From: Brachionus manjavacas
Taxonomy: Eukaryota > Rotifera > Eurotatoria > Ploima > Brachionidae
Direction of reading: 5' to 3'
Length of the DNA stretch: 64,000 nt
NCBI GenBank assembly: GCA_019054805.1
Contig: JAHQIY010000008.1
Location: forward strand, 3,457,501-3,521,500
Below the pieces are notes generated by a model. That model made no database searches, was not told the DNA's origin, and worked only from the letters and a program-made list of their open reading frames with translations. Positions 9,660-21,932 of the stretch are shown in pieces. The translations under genes were made by a program, and so were the position numbers. Each line of letters opens with the position of its first letter. Positions within the stretch are counted from its first letter, which is position 1.

Positions 9660-10388
9660 CCTCTATTTTTTTCTAATTCCTTAAGTATCACAAACCTTTG
9701 TCTTCTTCAACTCATAGTTTTTGAAGTGTAGCCACGTGTAAAGTTTCCCTTTTACACGATTTTCTCGATAAAACTCATACACACGCTCTCGATTGTATTT
9801 TTATTATTATTATTATTATTATTATCAATATTATTTTATTAAACATCTAAAAGGCGATGTAAAGTAAAAAAAATCAAAAAAAGACAAAAATTAGATAGCT
9901 TCGAAATAAATAAATATTTAAGAAAAATATTAATTATTTTTATAATTCCACGAATTATTAATCAGTTTTTCCTTTCGTTTTTCTTTTAAAAATAAAAAAT
10001 AAAGCAACACAAAAAAGCAAATATTCATTAGTTGAATTATGTCACCTAGTCTTATCTCTTGTTTTTCCAAGTATTCTTGCTTAGATTACTTATTTTATTT
10101 TAGCCATTTTTTAATTATTTTTCAATGTAGTTTTTTTCATAATCTAAAAGAAATAAGCTCCAAAACTATTTAAGTCATATAATTGTAAATTTAATCTCAA
10201 GTCAATTTTTTATTCAAATCACGTTAAAAAATTCATTTTGTCGGAATTAAGACCAATAAATTAAAAAAATATCCTTGAATACCATACCACAACTATAAAA
10301 GGATCGGTTTTATTTTTAATCAAAAATTTTTAAATTACCTAAATAATATTTATTGAAAATAAGAAAGAAAAATAATGGTTTAAACACA
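9660..10388 (-). repeat. Right copy of the ~730-bp inverted repeat
   Basis: Inverted partner of 1-728. It lies immediately 3' of the receptor gene at 10439-11401, with a gap of about 50 bases, so it is that gene's natural downstream flank. It contains a (TTA)n microsatellite at about 9797-9825. Confidence 0.9.
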
Positions 10389-10438
10389 TAAAGCAAACAA
10401 TTAATTAAATATTTTTTATTACAAAGAAGATAAGAAGA

Positions 10439-11401
10439 TTAAAGTTTTAATAATTTAATCAATGAATTATAAGCTGTTTTGAATATTTCAAAAAAATAAC
10501 TTCTTAATATTTTATGAATTAGAATAATTGCGAATGATTCAAATAATAAGAAAAGCGTAAAACTATTTAAAATTATTGTAGTAAAAATTGATTCCATATT
10601 TAAAAGTTCTAAGAATAAAAAAGCAATTAATGACAAAATAGCTAGATTTGATAAAATACTCAACAAAAAAAACTTGAAAATAATTCGGCATAGTTTTTTA
10701 TTTCTTTGATTGATCTGTTTCGATTTAAGCGTTAAAAAATATTTTGATATAACTATTACTTGAGATAAACCATAGATAAAATTGGTAAAAAAAGCCGGCA
10801 AAATTAAATAAAAGTTTAAAATTATTAGTGATTTAATAAAAGATTTTACTACAATAAAGCTGATACAATAGTAATTTTGATGCATTTTTGAATAAAATTT
10901 ATCTCTTGAGAGTATAAAAAAAACCAATGAAGCCAGATAAGAAGTGATTGATGTTAGTATCAAATAAATCAAAAAATGCTTCGGTTGTTTAAAAAAATAG
11001 TTTAATTTTATGAAATGTTTGTTTCTATCTATTAGTGTTAGATGAAATAGCGAATAATAAAACAAAATAAAAAATGGCACTGATATAAAACTTCCGAGTG
11101 AATAAAAAAATATACACATAAATTGGGATATTTTCAGTATAATTTTTAAATGAATAAAAGTCAAAAATATTAGACAAAATTTAATTAAAATCAAAGAAAA
11201 GCACAAGCAAATAATTAAATAAATTTCTATCTTTGGCAACTTGTTCTTTGATTTGAGTGTCACAAAGATACAAATCGCTTCAAATATCAACGAAGAGCTG
11301 ATTAGAGCTGTAATTGAATAAACAATCAATGTATTATTGTATAAATTCAGTTCAAAGTTCCATGGCTGATAAGAAGAATTTGCATTACTAAAAAATTCCA
11401 T
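10439..11401 (-). CDS. 7TM receptor, lineage-specific family, member 1
   Basis: Single exon, 320 aa from the first ATG (11399-11401). Seven hydrophobic segments are visible, with a short N-terminus bearing an N-glycosylation site (ANSS) and no signal peptide. The family motifs are SKNKL after TM1, YYSLFHL at the end of TM3, RNKKL..IIFKF before TM6, and IHKIL after TM7. The usual class A DRY and NPxxY motifs are not seen. A Cys before TM3 and another before TM5 could form the standard extracellular disulfide. It is likely a G-protein-coupled, perhaps chemosensory, receptor in the plasma membrane; ligand and coupling are unknown. Its 3' flank is duplicated at 1-728. Confidence 0.85.
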   Translation of the reverse strand: MEFFSNANSSYQPWNFELNLYNNTLIVYSITALISSSLIFEAICIFVTLKSKNKLPKIEIYLIICLCFSLILIKFCLIFLTFIHLKIILKISQFMCIFFYSLGSFISVPFFILFYYSLFHLTLIDRNKHFIKLNYFFKQPKHFLIYLILTSITSYLASLVFFILSRDKFYSKMHQNYYCISFIVVKSFIKSLIILNFYLILPAFFTNFIYGLSQVIVISKYFLTLKSKQINQRNKKLCRIIFKFFLLSILSNLAILSLIAFLFLELLNMESIFTTIILNSFTLFLLFESFAIILIHKILRSYFFEIFKTAYNSLIKLLKL

Positions 11402-11696
11402 TTTAAAATTAACTGTATTTTTTTCCAATTTTTAAAGTTATTGACTTTTTATTTTATTCTTTTTAACCTAGAAAATATTTTATCCAGACAAAAAATCAAA
11501 CTGCTTTTTAATATCATTTTACATTTTTATTACTATGACTTAATTTGAAATTTTTTAATAGAGTTCTATTTGAAAAAGATATATTTCCGCACCTGCTAAT
11601 GCTAATGATCTTAAATTTAAGCTTTTATTTTCTCTCTAAAAAATAACTGCATTAGTTTTTATTTTGATATTTATTGATTTATTAGTTTGAAGATGA
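11402..11696. other. Upstream region of receptor 1
   Basis: AT-rich sequence 5' of the receptor gene. No promoter element can be named with confidence. Confidence 0.4.
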
Positions 11697-11842
11697 TTTA
11701 AATCAGACTTGTTAATAAGTCACAGTTTTAAGTCTAAGTCACAAAAATTTAAGTCAAAGTTATATCTTGACAAAAAAAAAAAATAAAGTCATTGACCTGA
11801 CTTGACTTAAGACTTGTGACTTAAAAACAAGTCTGATTTAAA
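11697..11842. repeat. AAGTC foldback element
   Basis: The ends are inverted repeats: AAATCAGACTTGTT..AAGTCAC on the left, and its complement GTGACTTAAAAACAAGTC.. on the right. Inside are further AAGTCAAAGT/GACTTGACTT words around an A-run. The right part reappears at the end of the array at 23571-23826. Confidence 0.8.
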
Positions 11843-12495
11843 CCTTTTTTATTTTATTGAGTTTTATGCATAAATATCTAAAAACCTGATTTTGACTACC
11901 GCATATCTTTATATCTCTTCTATCTAAAACTTTTCTCTCTTTTTATGTATGCACTAAAAGTTGGTTTTTTAGTTAAATTCAGGGTAAACCCTTGAAAACA
12001 AAATTTATTTGCGGCACTTAAAATATTTATTTAGTGAACTTATTTTTGAAACTTAAGTATAGATGAAGAATTAAAAACTGATAAACAAAAAAAAATAAGA
12101 AAGATTAAAAAAACAATTTTTAAATATCAAAAATCTTTTCGAAGTTAATGAAATTGAGTAAGAATATAATGTTTTGATCCTTATGCATGAATCTCATAGC
12201 AAAGGTAAACAGGAGTCGAACAATATTAATTTAAATAAGTTTTAAAAAGTATCAATGCCCATATTATAAATAATGGTTAAAAGGAAATTAATTTAATATT
12301 TGAAAATGCATTATGTAACTTTGATTCAAAATGACCATTAAAAATTATTTAAAAATATTGAAAAATTATCTGAAAAACTTAAAATAGCTTCTATTTTTTT
12401 CATGAATTTATCTAAGTCTGAAAGTTAACTAAAAAAATTATAATTTAATTAATAAATTCTTTTTAAATATATACCGTTGATGTTAAATAATTTTT
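11843..12495. other. Intergenic, no gene recognised
   Basis: AT-rich sequence without a persuasive ORF or repeat, between the foldback element and the MULE terminus. Confidence 0.5.
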
Positions 12496-12692
12496 ATCCA
12501 CAAATTTAATAAAAACTACCACAAATATAATAAACGATGAATAAAAACAATAAAAAAAGATATAAGTTATTGAATATTAATTATTTTATTTATTTCATAA
12601 CAAATATAAGAAAAAAAGAAAAATAATAATAAAAAAAAAACTAATTTTTATTAATTAACACAAAATTGATAATTATTTAAAAAAGAAAAAAA

Positions 12693-13471
12693 TTAATCTT
12701 GAGTACATTTGTTAATGCAATAATAGTACCTACGTTTTTTCATCGGCTCGTTGCATTTTTTGCAATTAACATTGGCATTCTCACTGTTAGCTTCAACTTC
12801 TACAGTCTTAGCTCTTTTATTTGGTCTTGATGTGTCGTCAAAAGTTTCATCGTTTTCAACTATAACCCCTTCGTCTAATTGTACTACATCAGAAGGCTGT
12901 TTATTGTAGCATGATAAATTTTTGCATTATCTGCAACTAGAATCGTTGGACATATTTTGACTCCATATACATTGAATGCTGCTAATTCAACTGACCTAAA
13001 AAAAAAGGCAAAATCTTGATTATTTTCAGAAGCACATAATGCTTTGACACCAAGTTGTTCTAACTCTTTAATCCTTAACATTAACCTATCTTCAATTTTT
13101 TCTCTTTCTTGCTCTGGATGATTTGAATGGTCATCAATTGAAACGAAACAATGACCAGACGAACCTTCAGTTGATTGCAAATAAAGAGATGCCCTACATC
13201 CCTTAGAAAGATACCTACAATAAAAACGATATTTTTCACCGTTTTGATGTTTAAATTGCAGGTATTTTCCTTTTACTTCACCCCTAACAATTTTCTCAAC
13301 AAATTCATTATAATTGTCGTAGCTGCAAAAGAATTCGTATTCGATGTTTGCTCCTCTTTTTTTCGTATCACTTTGCTTTAACACGACCACGTTTTGCGCA
13401 TCGACCAAGGTGTCGTCGTCAGGGTTCATCAAGACACTCTCATTTGAAACAGTTTTTGGATCGTTTTCCAT
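12693..13471 (-). pseudogene. Deleted MULE transposase: zinc finger and C-terminus without core
   Basis: The open frame starts at ATG 13469-13471. It encodes an acidic N-terminus and a FLYWCH/WRKY-GCM1-like finger (FYCRYLSKGC...DHSNH). It then jumps to the late part of a MULE domain (DFAFFFRSV..PTILVADNAK) and stops at 12884. Another frame continues from there to 12693 with KRAKTVEVE and a Cys-rich end, CKKCNEP..YYYCINKC. Roughly 150 residues of catalytic core, expected between finger and DFAFF, are absent. The deletion plus the frameshift make it a non-autonomous relic. Exaptation as a DNA-binding protein is possible but unsupported. Confidence 0.7.
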
Positions 13472-13568
13472 TTTTTTTAGATAAAATTAGAATTTAAATT
13501 TGGTAAAATACCAGAAGTTTAAAGTTTATAAATAGTCAACTACAAAGTTTTATCATCATTAAGGTGTA

Positions 13569-13712
13569 GTTAATTAATTTGTTAATTAGTTGTCACAAAA
13601 AAATTAAGGGTATTCTCAAAATGTATTATTTATTTATAATTAATTAGTTAATTAGTAATCACAAAAAAATTAAGAGTATTTTCAAAATGTATTATTTATT
13701 TATTATTAATGT
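13569..13712. repeat. Tandem duplication, two ~68-bp units
   Basis: Two adjacent copies carry TTAATTAGT then TCACAAAAAAATTAAG and CAAAATGTATTATTTATTTA, with few differences. They lie upstream of the MULE relic ORF and inside its inverted repeats, so they may be part of the transposon's 5' region. Confidence 0.8.
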
Positions 13713-13875
13713 GCGGAATTTATTGATTTTATTATCAGATATTAAAATAAGTGTTAAAATACAAATATCAATTTTTATTTAATTATATTTGACAATTTTT
13801 TTTATGTTTGTTACTTTTTTATTTGTTTTATTCGAAAAAAGATAAATTTGTGGAAATTTTTATTAAATTTGTGGA

Positions 13876-14336
13876 TGCATGTTATTACACGCCATATACC
13901 ATTTACCTATATACCATTAAATTTAAACTTTTTTTATTCTAGGATACATTGTGGATGCCGATTCGATATATACTGGGGTAAATAAAAGGTCAAAACTAAT
14001 TATACTCAAATTGATAAAAAGACTAATTTTTTTTTTAATTTTAAATAAAAATTCCGTTCAATTAAAATATAAATTAAAAATTTTAAACAAATCTAAGCTT
14101 AATTTTATTAAAAGAAATCTAATTAAGTAAAAAATTTTGCATTTTTAAGATTTAAGGTTTATAAAAAAAACTCGATCGAACCTAATATTTGAATTCAGCT
14201 TATTGATTTTTTTAATACAAAAAGATAATTTATATTTTATGTTTATTTTTTTTTATATAGGTAGGAGTCTAATATAAAACTATACAGGGATTGTAATACA
14301 AGTAACTAAAAATAAAAAATTTAATTTTTTTTTTCC
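13876..14336. other. 3' flank of the TRIM-like gene
   Basis: AT-rich sequence between the MULE terminus and the TRIM-like gene's stop codon. It should contain that gene's 3' UTR. No other feature seen. Confidence 0.45.
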
Positions 14337-16599
14337 CTAAATTGAATAACCCAATAACTTGAATTGATTTTTTTCATTTATCACTCCGATTATTAGAAGC
14401 TGGCTGCTCTGGTGAGAAATTAGACAAAAACTTATAACTTTTAATTGAATCTCATTAAAACAAGCCATTAACTCAAGATTTGGATCCAAAAGCGAAATTT
14501 GCCGTTCATTATTTTTGACAAAAATCAAATTTTCTTGTGTCGTAAAACTGCTCAAATGACCATTTACTTGATCAATTTCTTTTAAACTTGCACTCTTTAT
14601 TTGGCTCAAATTATTGATTTCTACAAGGTGCAATAGAGAGTTTTGCGAATTAGAAATGGTCAAGAATGAATGATTCAAAGAAATAGAAACCAAATCAGCA
14701 TTTTGAAAATTGCATCGCGTTTCCAATTGACCACTTTTTAAATTAAATTTAAACAATGAGTGCAGTTCACGGTCTATGGCAAACAAGTGGCTCTCGTTCA
14801 TTGCCAGACCGGCAATCGACTTAAATGTTTCATTTGGTAGTTCTATTGACTTATCATGAACTGAACAAATGATATGCTGTTGTCTGGTGTACACAATTAT
14901 TCCAGATAAATTCATGCCTTTGAGAGAACCCTTGAGTTGGTCTTTTTTGGCCACATTGTATCCAACTGCTAAATATTCACCATTCACTGCTATACTTTTT
15001 ATATTCGGAACATTTAATTTCAATGAGTTTCTTAATCTAAGCTCAATAGAGTAAATTTTTTCTAAGATTGTTATATAAGAAGTTTGATCCATGCAAAATA
15101 GAAGATTTTGATAGCTGGCCATAATTAATGGTTGGTTATTAACTGTCATTTCAGATTGTGGCTTTATATGAGAAACCAAAATCCAGCGGCTTAATACGTC
15201 CTGGTTTGTTGGCAAACTTTGATTGGAACTCATTGAATCTATGCTAGCAGATGAATTGACATGTCTCATACTTTCTGTCTCTGGCTTTGGTGGTGGTGGT
15301 GGGGTTGGCAGAACTTTCTTGTATATCGCAGGATTTGGAGATACAGGTGCACTTGGTTGGGCCCTAGGAGCGCGCAAATTTGAAGCTGACACTTGGGGGG
15401 AATCGAAAGTATACTGCTTTAAAACCAGATTTCCACTTAATCTATTGTCTAATTCTGGCAAAGGTTTTTTTTCGAATTTCTAAAAATTAATTAAAATTAA
15501 GAAAAAATTTATTTAATTTCCATCACATTTTAATACTTCTAAAACTTTAAAGTTTAATCCGACCAAAGAGTTATATTGAGTTTCTAATTTAGGAACCAGT
15601 TCTAAGTAATTTTGTAATTTCCTCATTTTAGAATGCATTAATTTTTTCTCAAAGGAATCATTTGCTTCGCGAAACGATTTGAGATTGTTTATCAGTCCGG
15701 CTAAGTCTTTTCGTAAACTCACAAATTTTGCACTAAAAATTTTCAATAGTAAATAAATTATTGTTTAAAAAAAAAATAATTTACTTTTCATCTTTAACTT
15801 CATTCAAAGAAGCTAATAATTGCTCTTTTTCTTGGTTGAGTCTTTCATTTAAAAGTCGAAAAGCATTTTCGATCTCATCTTTTACAGTTTTAACATTATC
15901 AAAATTTTGAGTAATCATATTACCAACTTGATCTAAAAAATTTTTTTCCTTTTAAATTTAATTTAATTGATTTTAAATAAGTACCTAATTTTGATTTATA
16001 ATTTTCGAGGTTTGATTCGGCGTCAAAACAATTTTGAGTTACTTGGCTTTTCCAGCTTTCAAAATGTTTGCCAATACACTTTTACAATTAAAAAAAATAA
16101 AAAAAAATGTATCTTTTGATAAAAAAAATATACCATAGTACATAGAGGAAGACTACATTCAAAACAAACTTCTAAATTTCGGATTTGGCGACAGCCAGGA
16201 CAGGACGCGTAACCATTATAATTAAAAGTGTCTTTTTCTAACAGCGATAATACCATTCTGCTTGTGGGTAGTTCGATCGGGTCTTTTAAATTTTCCACTT
16301 GAAACTGACATTGAGGACAGGTTACTTTACGACCATCATTCGAAATGTTTTTTAAGTTTTTGATGCATTCAACACAGTAGACATGTTGACAAGGCAAAAT
16401 CTTGGGAAGCTTCTGGTTGTTTACGTTATCAAATGGTTCAAAACAAACAGAACAATTGACCAAGTCTTCATAATTTTGTTTTCTTAAATTTAATTAATTG
16501 CAGGCTTAATTTAAAATATTTTATTTATTACATAGGCTCGCTGTGGTTCAACGAAAGATGACGCGATATGTTCGGCAAATCGGACGGCCTATAACTCAT
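14337..16599 (-). CDS. TRIM-like RING/B-box/coiled-coil protein with C-terminal repeat domain
   Basis: Six exons on the minus strand (16532-16599, 16134-16482, 15985-16078, 15785-15932, 15537-15732, 14337-15479) splice in phase to 665 aa; introns are 49-57 nt. The start codon sits in a 22-codon first exon. A C3HC4 RING (C33, C36, C54, H56, C59, C62, C78, C81) is followed by a B-box-like Cys/His cluster (C117, C120, C129, C132, C137, C140, H144) and a coiled coil at ~150-280. A Pro-rich linker leads to ~270 residues of repeated short beta strands, resembling a degenerate NHL-type propeller. RING-B-box-coiled coil is the tripartite ubiquitin-ligase layout of TRIM proteins. The substrate is unknown and propeller identity is tentative. 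Confidence 0.88.
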
Positions 16600-18105
16600 T
16601 GTGGATTTTTTTTCAGCTAATCTTGTGATTAAATTTTTTAAAATTAAACTGAGTTTTTATAATTAAAGCTTAATTGATAAAAAATTGAATTTATAGGGTT
16701 TGTTTTTAATTAATTTAAAAACTTGAAAGAATGATTCATAGAGAAAAATTGACTCGAGTTACATTATTTTTTTGATAAAAATTTAATATTTGTTTAATTG
16801 CTTTATTTTGAATTTTAATTTAAAAAAAAAAGAGTGTTTACCATTTTTTTATTTGTAATTGCTAATGTAGAATTTACTTTTAATCATGCCTTTGAGAGAA
16901 ATTTTCACCAATACATTGGCAAAGCATTTCTTGTTTGCAAAATTTTGCTCTCGGCTCTTGATTTTTTTTAAGAAAATTTCAAGTATTTTCTTAAATTATT
17001 TCTAATTTATTAATAAACTCGCGCTCATTCTACATCTCTGTTACCTGTTATTCAAATAAAAAAATGGATGATTATAATTTTTGAGCTCGCTACTCAACAA
17101 AAATTAAACTAAAACCTATACTTTTTATTAATCATTATTCAATTTGAAAGAAACCTTACAATCTTTTATTATTTAAACATCAATTTTCTAAAATAAATGC
17201 TGAGGGTTTGTATATCCAACAAAGATTTATGTTGATTATTTTTTTAAGCTTCTAATGGTATTTTTTTTCTTAAGAATTGTTCCAAAATATATCCTCCAGT
17301 TTTAGCTCAAGAAGCAAAAATCACTTTCGAGCTCGCTTATTCGGATATCTCATGTGAAGTCTTCAAAGTGCTCCAGTTTAATATCGGCTAAAATGATTAA
17401 TACTTTACTATAAATGATAAAAGTATTTACACATTGAATTTAATTGCGTTTTGACATTTAAAATTCTTAATGCAAATATTATACTTGACGAGATGATACC
17501 TGTTTTGCAATTTTTTTTATATTTATTGTTATCTAGTAATAAGAAGAATCACTTAATCATAAATTTTATTGTTTCACAACATTTTATATAAAAATCAAAA
17601 AAAAGGCATTAAATAATTATTAAAATTTGAAAGAATTGTATTTACTCCTACCCTATCCTTGTTGAGCCATGCTTTACCTTGCATTTAGACCTTCATTGAT
17701 CTCTGCTACGTTATAACATAACTATCATGAGTACAACGCTTTTGATAAGAAACTTGGATTATTTCAAAAAGGAATTTATAATAAGAAAAATATTGGAAAA
17801 AATTAAATAATTCACTTTTATTTGATAACAATTAAATGAAAAATAATAAAGATTCTAAAGATTATCTCATTCGTTTCAGTTTGTACGGCATCATCATTCT
17901 TCATCTCCAAGTCAATCAGTTTCGATTCCATTTAAGCTCAAAATTTAAATTTCTATCAAGTAAGATTTTGAATTTTTAAATTTTTTAAATAAATGCTAAA
18001 ATTTCATTTTAAGACACTTTATCAGAGTATAAAATCCAAGCTAATTATAAATTATGTCGAACTCATTAAACTTATCTTAAAGAATAGCAGAGGTCAATGT
18101 TAGTA
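16600..18105. other. Intergenic, no gene recognised
   Basis: 1.5 kb of AT-rich DNA 5' of the TRIM-like gene. A slightly more GC-rich stretch near 17640-17750 has no readable ORF. Nothing else is supported. Confidence 0.45.
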
Positions 18106-18601
18106 GTAGTAGTAGTAGTAGTAGTTTTGACTGTAGCTGGCTAGCCAGCGAGTGTGCTGATAAGGCACACTATGACAGCTGATGTGATTGATTGCTGCTC
18201 ATCCAGCAATCAATGCCTGCTTTAAAGCTGTTAACATTAGGGGCTTCAACTAATTGCTTTGGCAGTGAGTTCCATATGTTAGCGGTTCTGTTGAAAAAAA
18301 AGTTATCTCTATGTTGGAGCCTCGAAATTTCTTTGTGATATTTGAAGCAGTGACCTCTTCCTTGGATTTTGGTGACATTAAAATTGTTGCTTTTTTCAAC
18401 CAATTCTATTCCATGCATGAACTTGTATAATTGAATTAGATCACCTCTTTTTCTTCTTTCCACCAGATTTGGAATGTTTAAAGCCTTCAATCTGCTTTCA
18501 TACGGTTTGTTTCTAATTGAAGAAACAAATTTCGTAGCTCTGCGTTGAATCCTCTCAAGATTCTCACAATCCGACTTAAGAAATGGAGACCATACAGGCA
18601 C
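18106..18601 (-). mobile_element. 5'-truncated CR1/jockey-like non-LTR element
   Basis: The minus strand encodes the typical C-terminal end of a non-LTR reverse transcriptase (VWSPFLKSDCENLERIQRR, RRKRGDLIQLYK, IWNSLPKQLV) with no stop from 18601 to 18170. The 3' UTR contains two short hairpins, GTGTGC..GCACAC and GCTGGCTAGCCAGC, and ends in a (TAC/GTA)n microsatellite at 18100-18126. The intact frame suggests recent insertion. It is cut off abruptly at 18601. Confidence 0.92.
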
Positions 18602-20432
18602 AGCAAATTATAATGTTATTAAAAAAAAATATATTATTCAAAAATGGAAGTAAAACTGTAAATCCATTTAAAGCAAGATTTGATATATTCTAATAACCAC
18701 CCATGCTCAAGCAATAAAGGAGGCATATATAGTTTTTACAGTAGATAATTACCTCGTGAATTTATTCATCTGTAGCTGCTTATCTACCACTACAACAACT
18801 AATTTCCTTAATATAACAATTAAATCTTTTTCGATATCACTGGAAAGTTGATTAACTTAACCATGAGCGTTTAAGTTAACAAGGAGCATAAATAGCTGCT
18901 CCAATACGTCTTGCGAGAAGATCGGATAGACGGGCCCAAGGGTACTAATGTAAACATTACACCTCAAAAAAACATTAAGAAATGACCATTTTTTGGTTAT
19001 AACATTTTCGGATTATTACACATTTTTAAAACTAGCTTTTATGAATTTTTTAAATTTTACTTGTCAATTTTGCGAAATCAATTTTAATATATAGGTTTTT
19101 TAATAAAATTGATTTTTTGTACTGCTAAATGATATTCAATATCATGTGCAAAAAATTCTAAGATGCTTCAAAATTAATCCAAAATACTTTTCTACATTGG
19201 TAATACAATTTTTTTTAAAATTTATTTTAAAATCTATTTTAAACTTTACCCCATTCAGATAAACAAAAAAATTAAATTTAATATATTATATAAGAGAAAA
19301 TAATAGCCATGAAAAATAAAAAGCAAAAAAATTTTTTTAATTTTTTATAATCTTTACCTTTTCATTCTTCACTTGAACTTTTTGATATATCAAATTTAAA
19401 ATTATTCAAGCTCAATTGATTGACAACCAAGAATAAGCATTAATTATAATTACCTATTAATCAAATTGCTATTATTAAAATTTAGAAGCTAGTTCGTAAC
19501 TTTTTGAAAGCTTTGTTTAACATATTGCTTGAAGATTATAGTTTATCCAGATCTAAAATTTATATCATTTTTAAATTTAAATTGCATCGATATAAATTTA
19601 ATACAGAATTTTTGTTTAATAGAATAATTCAGTAAATAATCTTTAGAAAATTTCAAAGTTATTGTTTTTAAATAATGAATAAACTATTAGCAAAATTTTA
19701 GGGTGACTTATTTATTGATTTATGCAGAAGATTACAAGAAATATATTCAAGTTATTTATATTTTCTAAAAATCAAACTTGAGATTTTTATTTTCAAAATA
19801 TTTCTCAGTATTAAATTTTCTCAGTTAAAGTAACTAGTAGGGTTATTGTAAGGGATTTAGAGGCAAATTGGATTATAAAGGTTAATTTTGGGGTAAAATG
19901 CGGTTAAAAGTCATTTTTATTTAAACTTCATTTATTTAGAATAAATGTTTAAATGTTTTTTAATAAAAAAGAGGTTATTTTTTTACAAATTTGAGGTAAC
20001 ACAGAACTAAATTTTCAAAATAAACTAAAGTTTAAATCTTTATTTTTTTGTAGAGAGGACTTTCATTCTCCGTAAAAAAAAACATTTAAATTTTGAAAAG
20101 TTAAATACATATTAATTTAAAAAAAAGATGATTTTTAATTTTGTTCCTTAAGAACAATTTCGATCGCAAAAAATTTTTTTAAATTTTTGAATTAAGCTTT
20201 TCAGAAAGTTTCTAATAATTAGGCTATCCATGAATCACATATTTATTTTTTAGTTGAGCATTTTATCACATTTTACAGAATGAAAGCGGATTAATTGAAA
20301 TCCAATATCCATCAGTTTAGCTTTTGGGAAAGCACGTTTTAATGTTCTAAATAAAAAAAATGTTAAATTAAATGAATTTAATATTATTTTTAAAAGGTAT
20401 ATATTGCAGTGCTGAATATTTCTGTTTCAATT
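18602..20432. other. Intergenic, no gene recognised
   Basis: 1.8 kb upstream of receptor 2. A modestly GC-richer patch at 18870-18960 includes a GGAGCA..TGCTCC hairpin, but no coding or RNA identity is evident. The rest is AT-rich. Confidence 0.45.
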
Positions 20433-21410
20433 ATGATTTTTGATTACAATAATAAAACAATAAATTCTACCATTGAAATTTTAGAGTCCACTTTGAAAAG
20501 AAGCTTAGGTTTTTCCTTTATAATTGATTGTATAAAACTCTCATCAACTCTATTTGAAGTTCTACTTCTTTTTCTAGTCTTAAATGCCAAAAAGACACTG
20601 GAAAGCACAGAGTTTTTTATATTATCTTCAATAGCAATTATTGTTGCTGCTGAAAAAATATTCAATTTTTGTGGAACTTTAATAGAGAACTCAACCGGTC
20701 TTTCATCCTATAAAAATTACAGCTGCATCACAATTTTTGCGTTTTCATCAATTTTAATGGAGTTATTCATGATACTTTGGTATTATTCTTTGTTCCATTT
20801 GTCAATGGTAAGACGGACAAAAAATTTTCGAAAAGTTCATAAATTTACTCGAAATAACCGAAATTTCTTTATTTTTGTCATCCTTACATTTTTAATTGCA
20901 TATCTAGCAAATTGGCTCTTATTTTTCTTTGGACAAGATGGTCAATTTCAATTTAATGAAACTTTGTCTACTTCTACTTGCAGAAAAAAAGGTCTTCATG
21001 AACAAGCAAATATAAATGTAGGGACTTATATTGGTTTTCAATATTCTATTCCATCAGTGGTAACATGCTTCAATTACTTGATAACAATTTTTCTTTTGCT
21101 AAGCAATAATAAAAAATTTAACATAAATAAACAGAGAAATAAAAAGCTTCTAAGATTATCAAAAAAATTTTTAGTATTTTCAACATTTTCTTTTTTTCAA
21201 ACTTTTAAATTTTTTATCATTGTTTTTCAAATAATTACCAATTTTAATGTGCCATTTTTATTCCATTTTATTATTCTTTTCAATACTTTAATCCTATCGA
21301 GTTATTCTTTAATCATCATATTTATTCATGAGATATTAAAAAAGACTTTTTGTAGCTTTTTTATTTCAATAGTGAGAAAATTACAAAAATTAATTGAAAA
21401 AAAAATTTGA
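20433..21410 (+). CDS. 7TM receptor, lineage-specific family, member 2
   Basis: Single exon, 325 aa from ATG 20433; the frame is open slightly further upstream without an ATG. N-glycosylation sites at N7 and N11 precede TM1. Motifs are NAKKTLESTEF after TM1, KNYSC before TM3 (C98), YYSLFHLSMVRR at the TM3 end, a Cys in the loop before TM5, RNKKLLRLSKKFL before TM6, and IHEILKK after TM7. It leads a head-to-tail trio with members 3 and 4 (gaps 522 and 1275 bp), consistent with tandem duplication. The function is inferred to be a cell-surface receptor; the ligand is unknown. An upstream non-coding or short coding exon ending near TTGCAG (20408) cannot be excluded. Confidence 0.85.
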   Translation: MIFDYNNKTINSTIEILESTLKRSLGFSFIIDCIKLSSTLFEVLLLFLVLNAKKTLESTEFFILSSIAIIVAAEKIFNFCGTLIENSTGLSSYKNYSCITIFAFSSILMELFMILWYYSLFHLSMVRRTKNFRKVHKFTRNNRNFFIFVILTFLIAYLANWLLFFFGQDGQFQFNETLSTSTCRKKGLHEQANINVGTYIGFQYSIPSVVTCFNYLITIFLLLSNNKKFNINKQRNKKLLRLSKKFLVFSTFSFFQTFKFFIIVFQIITNFNVPFLFHFIILFNTLILSSYSLIIIFIHEILKKTFCSFFISIVRKLQKLIEKKI

Positions 21411-21932
21411 AAAAAGTCCCATATTTGGTTTGTGAAAATAAAAATATTTTTTTTTAATTTTCTAAATATTTAAAACAATTTATTTCTTATTTAGCACTTT
21501 TTTTCTTTACTATTGGCCTAGTTCGCATGTACAATTTTTTTATTCTTAAAAATGAAAATTTATTTTATTTATTAATTATTTGTACATGTTCCTTCGAATT
21601 AGAACTATTAAATTAAAAATCAGAAATAAAACCTTTTGATTAAATCTTCTCAAAAAAAATATTTTTTGAGAAAATTATTCAGAAAATTGACATATTAAAA
21701 AATACCCAATAAATCAATGTCAAAATTTTTGTTTTATTTCCTGGATAATTTTCAACCAAATTTACAATAAAAAAATTTAGATTGTCCCGAAGTTTGATAT
21801 TTTGTGTGGGTTTAAATTTACTTATTTGCTTAAATGTTTTTATTTTTTATCACGTAAAAATCATAAATCAGATTTATAGAAAAATTTTTAAAACCTTTTT
21901 TAAAATTCAACTAATCTGGAAATTATTAGAAG
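21411..21932. other. Spacer between receptors 2 and 3
   Basis: About 520 bases, AT-rich, holding the 3' UTR of receptor 2 and the promoter of receptor 3. No repeat or ORF is recognised. Confidence 0.5.

Larger units (their letters stand above)
12496..13875 (-). mobile_element. Internally deleted MULE-type transposon
   Basis: A near-perfect terminal inverted repeat brackets the element: ATCCACAAATTTAATAAAAA from 12496, inverted at the right end (to 13875), each followed by a second CCACAAAT word. Between them lies a transposase gene reduced to its ends (12693-13471). The true outer boundary and target duplication are not clear; weaker similarity continues a few bases outward. Confidence 0.75.
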
